Assembly: GCA_001798265.1 (NCBI GenBank)
Contig: MGRR01000129.1
Location: forward strand, 1 to 12,115
DNA length: 12,115 bases
Direction: 5' to 3'
From: Deltaproteobacteria bacterium RIFCSPHIGHO2_12_FULL_43_9
GTDB lineage: Bacteria; Bdellovibrionota; O2-12-FULL-43-9
The translations under genes were made by a program, and so were the position numbers. Under the pieces are notes generated by a model, which ran no database searches, was not told the DNA's origin, and was given only the letters and a program-made list of their open reading frames with translations. This document shows, piece by piece, positions 7,043-12,115 of this stretch (the first letter of the stretch is position 1; each line of letters begins with the position of its first letter).

Positions 7043-7158
7043 AGTCCTTTACTGTAACAATTAACAAACATTCATACCAGAATAAGAGGGGTAGAAGATG
7101 CTTAAAAAATAGATGATTTGCCTCCGTCACCAATTGCTTAATCCTTTTGCTACGTCAC

Positions 7159-8064
7159 CTATGCTCTTGGATGGAATCGCTCATATACTGAGCGGATATG
7201 CTCTTTATTAATGTGTGTATATATCTGGGTGGTGGAAATATCTGCGTGCCCTAACATTAATTGCACCGATCTTAGATCGGCTCCTCTTTCCAATAGATGT
7301 GTAGCGAATGAATGTCGGAGTGTGTGTGGTGAAACAACCTTAGAAATGCCTGCTTTAAGGGAGTAATTTTTCAAAAGCTTCCAGAACATCTGTCTTGTCA
7401 TCTCTTCTCCAGCCCTGGTTAAAAAGAGTGTGTGTCGGTTCCCTTTTTTGTCGAGCTTATCCCGCCAACAATCAAGATAATCCTTTATCCTGGTCTGCGC
7501 ACTCTCCCCAAAAGGTACTAACCTCTCCTTCCCTCCTTTTCCCTGTGGTTTAACATAGCCAACGGTCAGATTTACATCCTGCAGTTTTAACGTGATCAAC
7601 TCTGAAACCCTTAAACCGGAACCATAGAGGAGTTCCAACATTGCCCTGTCCCTGCCACCAAGGGGTGAATTTTTATCGGGGACTTCGAGTAAACGGTTAA
7701 CCTCCGGTATAGACAAGACATCTGGCAGGGTTCTCCATGTCTTTGGGCTCTCTATATTTAATGTTGGGTTTCTTTTTAGCTGTCGCTCCAGTAACAGGAA
7801 CTTGTATAGATTTCTCAGTGAAACAAGTCTTCTTGCAACCGATTTACCAGAAAGCCCCTCTTCATGAAGATGGACGAGGTAGTCGAGAACATGGCTCCTT
7901 TCCACCTTTCCAAAATGCCGCACCTTTGTTTGTTCCTCTAAATATTCAATAAACGTTCTTAGATCGTGGGCATACGCCTCAAGTGTGTTTTTTGAGAGCC
8001 CTTTTTCAACGGTCAGATAATTGAGGTAGAAGTCGAGATGTTCATGCATATAGATAGGATACAT
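7159..8064 (-). CDS. xerD: site-specific tyrosine recombinase XerD/XerC
   Basis: This 301-residue recombinase resolves chromosome dimers at dif. It has an N-terminal SAM-like DNA-binding domain (about 8-95; YLTVEKGLSKNTLEAYAHDL) and a catalytic domain with the full set: Arg152 (LLYGSGLRVSEL), Lys176 (GKGGKERLVPF), His247 and Arg250 (HTLRHSFATHLL), His273 (LGH) and nucleophile Tyr282 (TQIYTHI). XerD rather than XerC is suggested by the scpAB neighbourhood, but family phylogeny would be needed to separate them. The start is ATG at 8062-8064; the only ribosome-like sequence, GGGATGAC, belongs to the palindromic repeat that abuts the gene. An alternative ATG lies five codons in (8049), with no better site. 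Confidence 0.93.
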   Translation of the reverse strand: MYPIYMHEHLDFYLNYLTVEKGLSKNTLEAYAHDLRTFIEYLEEQTKVRHFGKVERSHVLDYLVHLHEEGLSGKSVARRLVSLRNLYKFLLLERQLKRNPTLNIESPKTWRTLPDVLSIPEVNRLLEVPDKNSPLGGRDRAMLELLYGSGLRVSELITLKLQDVNLTVGYVKPQGKGGKERLVPFGESAQTRIKDYLDCWRDKLDKKGNRHTLFLTRAGEEMTRQMFWKLLKNYSLKAGISKVVSPHTLRHSFATHLLERGADLRSVQLMLGHADISTTQIYTHINKEHIRSVYERFHPRA

Positions 8065-8069
8065 AAGTT

Positions 8070-8151
8070 GTCATCCCGACGGAAGTCGGGATCTGAGATT
8101 CCGGCTTTCGCCGGAATGACATGCAAGAAATCCCGACTTCCTTCGGAATGA
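8070..8151. repeat. cluster of short palindromic repeats abutting xerD
   Basis: Three hairpin-forming units follow one another: CCCGAC-ggaa-GTCGGG (8075-8090), ATTCCGGC-tttc-GCCGGAAT (8098-8117, perfect 8-bp stem) and TCCCGACTTCcttcGGAATGA (around 8130-8150), framed by GTCAT...ATGAC ends. This is a common type of multicopy repeat (GTCATTCCGGCGAAAGCCGG). It ends 6 bases before the xerD start, so it forms the mRNA leader or the edge of the promoter. Confidence 0.75.
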
Positions 8152-8166
8152 CGGCACAGTTTTGAC

Positions 8167-8286
8167 CTGGACTGCATAAAAACGGCAAGTTTTAGAAGCG
8201 GCGGCTGAAAAAACCGGAGTGTACACGGAAGTACATGAGGATTTTTGACGACGCGACGACAAAATTGCCGTTTTTACGCAGTCCAG
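8167..8286. mobile_element. 120-bp MITE-like element with 22-bp terminal inverted repeats
   Basis: The ends CTGGACTGCATAAAAACGGC.. (8167-8188) and ..GCCGTTTTTACGCAGTCCAG (8265-8286) are inverted copies matching at 21 of 22 positions. The interior is itself an imperfect inverted repeat (GTTTTAGAAGCGGCGGCTGA against the complement of the right half, meeting near GTGTACACGGAAGTACAT), so the whole element can fold as one long hairpin. There is no open frame with coding support and no transposase. Clear target duplications are not visible. It is best read as a non-autonomous miniature element or a large palindromic repeat. Confidence 0.65.
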
Positions 8287-8293
8287 AAAAGAA

Positions 8294-8323
8294 AGAGCCC
8301 AGGGGCTGTCTCGCCTGGGCTCT
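8294..8323 (-). terminator. intrinsic terminator for lipoprotein gene A
   Basis: AGAGCCCAGG (8294-8303) and CCTGGGCTCT (8314-8323) make a perfect 10-bp GC-rich stem with a 10-base loop. On the minus strand it is followed by TTCTTTTCT, a usable U-rich tail. It lies 173 bases past the stop of the lipoprotein gene at 8496 and would also keep that transcription out of xerD. Confidence 0.6.
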
Positions 8324-8394
8324 AGTGTCAGACCAGTTCGTGGTCTTCCTCTCTCTCAGAATGAGGGTTGGCACCTCGACAGCCAGAGCTTTAC

Positions 8395-8448
8395 TCGGGG
8401 ACAGACATCATTGTGAACGGAATCGTTCACAATGATGTCTGTCCCCGA
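8395..8448. repeat. perfect 25-bp-stem palindrome (REP-like)
   Basis: Arms at 8395-8419 and 8424-8448 are perfectly complementary, with a four-base GAAT loop; the stem begins TCGGGGACAGACATCATTGT. Sequences of the GGGGACAGAC type recur next to REP-associated tyrosine transposase (RAYT) genes in many bacteria, so this may be a RAYT-mobilised REP. It lacks a U-tract on either side and so is not a typical intrinsic terminator. The strict perfection suggests recent insertion or gene conversion. Confidence 0.75.
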
Positions 8449-8495
8449 AGTTCTTCCTAGAACTCGCCTATTTTTGAACAGTCTAGCTAAATCAA

Positions 8496-9026
8496 TCAAC
8501 ATGGCTGAAACCTCAATTCAACACGATCAGTAAAACGGAGATCACCCCAACGTATTGCTACATCAGGTAAATCTTCCCATTTAAGATTCAAAAAAACCGA
8601 ATTATCTTCGTAAGAACTTAAAAAACCTGTGGCATTAAAACATTCGGGTCTTATCGTGCCACTCAAATCCAACATTATTCCAGCGGGGGGGAGATATTCT
8701 TCATACCCGCTAACCCTCTTAACCAGCTTCACGCTGGCCGCATCTCCACCAACGAAACCTTGGCCTCTATATTCCGATGAATATCCAAACCCGTCCTCAA
8801 CCTGCGCGCTGGCCTCTCCATTGGGGGATATGGAGAGATTATGAATCTTCCATCCATTATCTGCTTCCATCAGTGTTATTGAATATGCCTGCGGGCTGCC
8901 GGGCAGGCCACCGGGACCACGCCTTTTGGGAACGGGGCTACTATTTTCTTCCTCGCCGCAAGCAATGAACAGAGCCATAACTAACGGTACAATCAGAAGC
9001 ATACCTATGATTTTACCCAACTGCAT
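8496..9026 (-). CDS. predicted lipoprotein A, unrecognised family
   Basis: Starting at ATG 9024-9026 the protein has 176 residues: a short lipoprotein signal (QLGKIIGMLLIVPLVMALFIAC) with lipobox FIAC, then an acidic start EEENSS, a Pro/Gly-rich linker (KRRGPGGLPGSPQ) and a strand-rich soluble part ending RVELRFQPC. GGAAG lies 8 bases before this ATG; an ATG immediately upstream (9029) is equally possible. Longer frames from 9086 lack a ribosome site and put the signal too far inside. After cleavage the cysteine would be lipidated and the protein anchored to a membrane; the residue after Cys is Gly, not Asp, so outer-membrane sorting is possible. Two further cysteines (PECFN and the C-terminal residue) may form a disulfide. 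I do not recognise the fold. Confidence 0.8.
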   Translation of the reverse strand: MQLGKIIGMLLIVPLVMALFIACGEEENSSPVPKRRGPGGLPGSPQAYSITLMEADNGWKIHNLSISPNGEASAQVEDGFGYSSEYRGQGFVGGDAASVKLVKRVSGYEEYLPPAGIMLDLSGTIRPECFNATGFLSSYEDNSVFLNLKWEDLPDVAIRWGDLRFTDRVELRFQPC

Positions 9027-9066
9027 CATTACCACTTCCAGGTTATTAGATTTAAGAACGTACAGC

Positions 9067-9082
9067 GCAAGAAACGTTCCGG
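9067..9082 (-). promoter_or_regulatory. weak sigma-54-like promoter of lipoprotein A
   Basis: On the minus strand CCGGAACGTTTCTTGC has GG and GC separated by the required 10 bases and matches TGGCACG-N4-TTGC at 9 of 11 fixed positions (C for T, A for C). Transcription would start near 9055, about 26-29 bases before the ATG, leaving room for the GGAAG ribosome site. Support comes mainly from the two far better matches upstream of the sister genes. Confidence 0.4.
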
Positions 9083-9117
9083 CCAAAAATCCATCTAAAA
9101 AATCCTACCCGCAGTGC

Positions 9118-9738
9118 CTACTCGTATGGGTAGATTTCGAAGCGGAAGAAGTGATCGATACCTTCCTCATTGATATTGATCTTGATCTCATTAAGAAGCG
9201 GCAATGCAAGATCAAATTTTGTTTTGGTAACATTAAATCTGGCTACATATCCATCAGTAGTCCTCACGATCCTTCCATTACCATCTTCCAACCTCCCAAA
9301 GAGCTCAACATACTTAATGCTGGTTGTAGTTCCGAGGCCACTTCGTACCTCTTCATATGGAGCCTGAACCTGAACATAACTTCCGGCCAGACCATACGCG
9401 AATCCGCAGGCGCCCTGGAACTGCTGACCTATCTGCTGAACGCTCCTAAGGGTTTGGTTGCAAAAGATACCACCCTCAGAGGCATCAGCGGTAGGAGCCC
9501 AGGTCCCGCCAACAACGCGACCATTATTTACTATAAATGTGGCACGTATATTTTGAGCACCTTCCAGCCGGATAGCGATGTTTCCTGGGATGGTATAGAT
9601 CGGATTATTTGGATCAATGCCATTAGGTGTAACTATAGTATCAACCTTTTCATCATCATCACCGCAACCAACCAGACCGAATGTGCCTGCGACCAGGAGG
9701 AGTGCCAACGTATATGCCATTAGCTTATTGAACTTCAT
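9118..9738 (-). CDS. predicted lipoprotein B, unrecognised family
   Basis: From ATG 9736-9738 (AGGAG 7 bases upstream) this encodes 206 residues. The signal is MKFNKLMAYTLALLLVAGTF, then GLVGC with lipobox LVGC, followed by GDDDEKVDTIVTPN. The body is strand-rich with two cysteines (IFCNQT, GACGF) that could pair, and ends in EGIDHFFRFEIYPYE. An upstream ATG (9783) would put 15 extra residues before the signal and lacks a ribosome site. Lipidation at the cysteine is expected, and Gly at +2 then Asp at +3 permits outer-membrane sorting. The linker CGDDxExxxTIVxPN is shared with lipoprotein D, and both genes have matching sigma-54 promoters. The function is unknown. Confidence 0.82.
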   Translation of the reverse strand: MKFNKLMAYTLALLLVAGTFGLVGCGDDDEKVDTIVTPNGIDPNNPIYTIPGNIAIRLEGAQNIRATFIVNNGRVVGGTWAPTADASEGGIFCNQTLRSVQQIGQQFQGACGFAYGLAGSYVQVQAPYEEVRSGLGTTTSIKYVELFGRLEDGNGRIVRTTDGYVARFNVTKTKFDLALPLLNEIKININEEGIDHFFRFEIYPYE

Positions 9739-9833
9739 TTTTATCTCCTCATTCCTTTCAGATACAATGAGAGTAAAAACCAACTAATAACGAACTGCAG
9801 TGCAAACGCACTTTGTACACATTGGATATAAGA

Positions 9834-9848
9834 GCAACCGTCGTGCCA
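9834..9848 (-). promoter_or_regulatory. sigma-54 promoter of lipoprotein B
   Basis: On the minus strand TGGCACGACGGTTGCT matches the -24/-12 consensus TGGCACG-N4-TTGCW at every fixed position, with GG at 9846-9847, GC at 9834-9835 and 10 bases between. The start of transcription would fall near 9822, giving an 84-base leader that contains a small hairpin (AGTGC-aaac-GCACT, 9799-9812) and the AGGAG ribosome site. Such promoters depend strictly on an AAA+ enhancer-binding protein. Confidence 0.88.
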
Positions 9849-9963
9849 CCTTGCCTTAAAAAATATGCAATGATTTCAATGGGTTTTAACGAAGTAAAAA
9901 GAGGCCCACACTATGTGATGTATAACGATTTAGCCAAAAGGTGGGTATTTAACTATATATGTA

Positions 9964-10010
9964 ATGATTTCAGTTAGTTATATTAGTTTTTCTTGGCTTT
10001 TCAGTTGACT
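9964..10010 (-). promoter_or_regulatory. candidate enhancer sites upstream of the lipoprotein B promoter
   Basis: ATGATTTCAGTTAGTTA (9964-9980) matches, at 15 of 17 positions, ATGATTTCAGCCAGTTA upstream of lipoprotein gene D. A related copy TTTCAGTTGACT (9999-10010) lies 31 bases, about three helical turns, further on, and a partial copy ATGATTTCAATGGGTT occurs nearer the promoter (9870). They lie about 115-160 bases upstream of the -24 box, a normal distance for sigma-54 enhancer sites. The rest of 9739-10056 shows only the promoter and a short imperfect dyad (TGTGCAAT-ag-ATTGTACA, 10017-10034). Confidence 0.45.
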
Positions 10011-10056
10011 AGTTCTTGTGCAATAGATTGTACAGATAAGTAGTTGAATTCTATGC

Positions 10057-10779
10057 CTATTCTTCCTCTTGTTCCTCTTCACTACCACCCTCGTCCCCAT
10101 CATCTTCCTTTTCATCCGCAGCACTGTCATCGACTGTTTGACCAGACGCCCGATCATCTGTCTGGGGGAGAGGAGCAATCTTGTACTTATCCAGATACAC
10201 CCTAAACCTTACAACACTCTTTTCATCATCTGGTGAGTTCAGGGAACCTGACCGATAACCCTCAATTTCATTTCCATCCTGGGATACAAATATTTTCCAA
10301 TCCTTGGATGTCTTCAGGTCAGCAGTTGATAACGTCTTTATGTTTGGGCGCTTTATAATGACATCTTTTGAAAATATACTACCGTTATATGCAATGAGAT
10401 TCCCCTCTTGAAGACCTCTTTTAAATATTGCAGATATCTCGTTTGAGTTTTTCCCTTCAGTTTTGAAAACAATCTGCACCTTATAATCATCCTTTGAATT
10501 TAAAATCTTTATTTTTCCATCAAAATTTTCCTCATTAATCTCCCTTTTTGACTGATTATCAAACCCACCAAAATGCTCAAAAAACATCGTCTGCGAGTGC
10601 CAATCATTCCAACTCGAGGCATCCACTACAGACATAGAGCCAATATAACTCTGATTATAGTGAATCCCCCGCATCGCAGCGGCGCTACCCCCACCCGACC
10701 CTGCTAATTTGAATAGACCGTCCCCACATCCCTGAAGGCAGAAAAACAAAACCAGCAATGTAATATTTCTCTCTTTCAT
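10057..10779 (-). CDS. predicted lipoprotein C with acidic tail, unrecognised family
   Basis: This 240-residue protein begins MKERNITLLVLFFCLQGCGD, a compact signal with lipobox LQGC (lipidated Cys18). A Gly/Ala-rich linker (LAGSGGGSAAAMRG) follows, then a lysine-rich strand-containing body (about 40-200), and a disordered acidic tail (SAADEKEDDGDEGGSEEEQEEE). The start ATG 10777-10779 has only a weak ribosome site (AGAGAT). It lies 73 bases after gene D, with a strong terminator in the gap ending 18 bases before its start and no evident promoter of its own, so it may depend on read-through from D or on a promoter inside D. It shares the signal type but not the CGDDxE linker of B and D. No family is recognised. 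Confidence 0.78.
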   Translation of the reverse strand: MKERNITLLVLFFCLQGCGDGLFKLAGSGGGSAAAMRGIHYNQSYIGSMSVVDASSWNDWHSQTMFFEHFGGFDNQSKREINEENFDGKIKILNSKDDYKVQIVFKTEGKNSNEISAIFKRGLQEGNLIAYNGSIFSKDVIIKRPNIKTLSTADLKTSKDWKIFVSQDGNEIEGYRSGSLNSPDDEKSVVRFRVYLDKYKIAPLPQTDDRASGQTVDDSAADEKEDDGDEGGSEEEQEEE

Positions 10780-10796
10780 ATCGTCTATATCTCTGT

Positions 10797-10827
10797 AAAA
10801 AAGCCCCTTGGGAATTCAAGGGGCTTT
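10797..10827 (-). terminator. strong intrinsic terminator between lipoprotein genes D and C
   Basis: AAAGCCCCTTG (10800-10810) and CAAGGGGCTTT (10817-10827) form a perfect 11-bp stem with a six-base loop. On the minus strand six T residues follow immediately (10797-10802). It lies 26 bases after the gene D stop and 18 bases before the gene C start. Confidence 0.85.
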
Positions 10828-10852
10828 AAAATATCAACTCTTATAACATCAC

Positions 10853-11437
10853 TTACCTGATTGTTCCAATTCGCTGAGGTGGCTCAACACCGCCAAAGCT
10901 TATTCTTAAACCAAATGATCCAGTGGTAAAATTAAAATCTGTTGGTGCCTGCATATGATATAGAATAATCTCTCCCTGGAACAAATATCTTCCTGAAAAC
11001 TCAGTTACGCTTCCGTGACCTTCCAATACGTATCTTGCACGCGCCCATGGAAACAAGACACCTTCATATGGCTGGAGATCCGCTTGCCTATATTCGTTTT
11101 CAGAAACAGCATAGAAATCGAGTGGTCCTGGATGTGTCGGATATGTCCAATAGGAAGGAACGTATTTAACACCATTTGCCATAACAAACTGGCTGTTGGG
11201 GGCAATCGTCATTGAAAATGATGCTGAATATGATGTCCCATCATCCTTTCTGAGCCTCGCACCAGCAGGCAGGCCTACAGTTATGCCTTGCTGTGGTAAT
11301 CCTCTAAATACATTATCCGTTCCATAACCCGGGGTATTAGGATTCACAATTGTTCTCTCTTTATCATCACCGCAGCTTACAATTGCCAGTGATGATATGA
11401 AGAACAGAATCAAAAATTTACTAAACTTTGTTTTCAT
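10853..11437 (-). CDS. predicted lipoprotein D, unrecognised family
   Basis: From ATG 11435-11437 (GGGAG upstream in a purine-rich leader) this encodes 194 residues. The signal MKTKFSKFLILFFISSLAIV ends in lipobox IVSC and is followed by GDDKERTIVNPN, matching the CGDDDEK..TIVTPN linker of lipoprotein B. The body is rich in aromatic and strand-forming residues (YWTYPTHPGPLDFY, RYLFQGEIILYH) and ends in GLRISFGGVEPPQRIGTIR. An ATG six codons upstream (11455) has no ribosome site. It is likely exported and lipid-anchored. The gene has a consensus sigma-54 promoter and ends at a strong terminator. The function is unknown; a substrate-binding or envelope-stress role would be guesswork. Confidence 0.82.
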   Translation of the reverse strand: MKTKFSKFLILFFISSLAIVSCGDDKERTIVNPNTPGYGTDNVFRGLPQQGITVGLPAGARLRKDDGTSYSASFSMTIAPNSQFVMANGVKYVPSYWTYPTHPGPLDFYAVSENEYRQADLQPYEGVLFPWARARYVLEGHGSVTEFSGRYLFQGEIILYHMQAPTDFNFTTGSFGLRISFGGVEPPQRIGTIR

Positions 11438-11516
11438 CTTTCTCTTCTCCCTCATTCTTTAACCAACCTAAAATCCAAATACATGCGCAAGATTCCTATC
11501 TCTACTCACGTATTGA

Positions 11517-11531
11517 GCAACCGCCGTGCCA
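11517..11531 (-). promoter_or_regulatory. sigma-54 promoter of lipoprotein D
   Basis: On the minus strand TGGCACGGCGGTTGCT is a full match to TGGCACG-N4-TTGCW and differs from the lipoprotein B promoter at a single base in the spacer. Transcription would start near 11505, giving a leader of about 68 bases. Confidence 0.88.
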
Positions 11532-11618
11532 GCATTAACTAGGCCAAATCAGGCTTGTTTCACTTCGTTACACTGTTCACTCTTTTTCACTATATCTACC
11601 CTAATGAATAAAGCCCTT

Positions 11619-11635
11619 ATGATTTCAGCCAGTTA
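11619..11635 (-). promoter_or_regulatory. candidate enhancer site upstream of the lipoprotein D promoter
   Basis: ATGATTTCAGCCAGTTA repeats the motif found upstream of gene B (15 of 17 bases). Here it lies about 88 bases above the -24 box. Shared position and sequence next to two identical-class promoters suggests binding by the same activator; no binding data exist here. Confidence 0.45.
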
Positions 11636-11932
11636 AGTCAGGCTTTACGTTCAATTCATTTGACAATTCCTTAAACAGCCATCTTGCCGGGATCTTCCAT
11701 GAGAGGGATCTGTGATTTGCTGTAGTACGGAATTTCGAGGGGGCTAGGACTCTTTTTGAAAGGACAAAGGCTAGATTGAAGCATTTTAGAGACCTCTCTC
11801 TTGGCAGTCCGCCGATCCCGGCAAAATGGGCTAAATTAAGGAACCAATCAACGTGCAACGAGAATTACAGGAGCAATTAGAGGACCCGCCCATGCCATAA
11901 ATTTTCCAAGTGATTTTAAGGAATTAAAGAAA
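11636..11932. other. unexplained non-coding stretch with a doubtful small ORF
   Basis: About 300 bases between the candidate enhancer of gene D and a palindrome show no convincing gene. One minus-strand frame (11625-11858, 77 residues, TTG start, ending NELNVKPDLTG) lacks a ribosome site and overlaps the candidate enhancer motif. Its composition, with a run of basic and aromatic residues, is not obviously random, so it might be a decayed gene or a conserved repeat read by chance. I see no RNA gene. Confidence 0.25.
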
Positions 11933-11951
11933 ATGTTCAGAATCTGAACAT
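11933..11951. promoter_or_regulatory. 19-bp palindrome, possible regulator binding site
   Basis: ATGTTCAGAATCTGAACAT is a perfect inverted repeat with 9-bp arms and one central base. The short symmetric form without a loop or T-tract fits a site for a dimeric DNA-binding protein, not a terminator. It is about 400 bases upstream of the lipoprotein D promoter and could alternatively serve a gene beyond the right window edge. Confidence 0.5.
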
Positions 11952-12027
11952 AAAAAGTGACAAAAAGGGAACGCAGTTTACGTCACTCAGGTTGGGTCTT
12001 TCCCGAATTTAGTGGAACCTTGCTGTC

Positions 12028-12115
12028 GTCATCCTGGGGTGACCATTCGTCATCCTGAGCCGAAGGCGAAGGATCTCTTCACAATTTAGCGGGAGATCCT
12101 TCGCCTTCGGCCCAG
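12028..12115. repeat. dispersed palindromic repeat at the window edge
   Basis: GTCATCCTG occurs twice (12028-12036 and 12049-12057). The second copy leads into GCCGAAGGCGAAGGATCTC (12059-12077), which is perfectly complementary over 19 bases to GAGATCCTTCGCCTTCGGC (12093-12111), with a 15-base loop. GTCATCCTGAGC..GAAGGATCT is a very common type of multicopy intergenic repeat. It probably continues beyond the window. Confidence 0.75.

Noticed and set aside
8365..8378. Plus-strand TTGGCACCTCGACAGC with GG-N10-GC spacing, resembling a sigma-54 promoter
   Set aside because: The -12 box (CAGC) is poor and only a palindrome and the antisense end of lipoprotein A lie downstream.
9540..9556. Plus-strand TGGCACGTATATTTTG, a -24-like box
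   Set aside because: It has no GC at -12 and lies antisense inside the lipoprotein B gene.
8926..9723. 265-codon plus-strand frame opposite lipoproteins A and B
   Set aside because: The minus strand has signal peptides, lipoboxes, ribosome sites and promoters in the right places; the plus frame crosses two genes and their gap and has no protein features.
9978..10178. 66-codon minus-strand frame across the end of lipoprotein C
   Set aside because: It is an out-of-frame shadow of the lipoprotein C 3' end, with no start region of its own.

Overview
The window looks like a chromosomal segment of a diderm (Gram-negative type) bacterium of moderate G+C. Four predicted lipoproteins with lipoboxes, two near-perfect sigma-54 promoters, a GAF-type sigma-54 activator, an xerD-trpS-scpA-scpB gene order and several families of short palindromic intergenic repeats fit Desulfobacterota ('Deltaproteobacteria') or a related phylum. 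The sequence alone does not fix the taxon.

Layout. Positions 1-2145 are an AT-rich accessory stretch: a toxin-antitoxin-like pair (antitoxin cut by the window edge) with a palindromic operator/promoter, a cluster of dispersed repeats, and a DUF4143-type AAA ATPase, all on the minus strand. A small intergenic patch (2145-2326) carries what looks like the N-terminal stub of a lost FAD/NAD-binding oxidoreductase gene. Positions 2327-3943 encode a GAF-AAA+-Fis sigma-54 activator on the minus strand, with a divergent 58-residue membrane peptide gene at 4081-4257. Positions 4331-8064 are a minus-strand housekeeping cluster, transcribed xerD, trpS, scpA, scpB: a chromosome dimer resolvase, tryptophanyl-tRNA synthetase with a probable 4Fe-4S motif, and the two condensin accessory subunits. 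scpA starts with TTG two bases after trpS, and scpB starts four bases after scpA.

Positions 8065-8495 hold no gene but a dense set of repeats: a palindromic repeat cluster, a 120-bp MITE-like element with 22-bp terminal inverted repeats, a terminator hairpin, and a perfect 25-bp-stem REP-like hairpin. Positions 8496-11437 are an array of four minus-strand lipoprotein genes of unrecognised family (called A, B, C, D here by position). B and D each have a textbook -24/-12 promoter (TGGCACG-N4-TTGCT) and a shared upstream motif ATGATTTCAGyyAGTTA. A has a weaker -24/-12 match, and C follows D behind a strong terminator. B and D also share their signal-peptide/linker region. This sigma-54-controlled lipoprotein array is the most interesting part of the window; the activator encoded about 5 kb away is a candidate but unproven regulator. 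The last 680 bases hold promoter D, a 19-bp palindrome, an unexplained stretch with only a doubtful small ORF, and a dispersed palindromic repeat at the edge.
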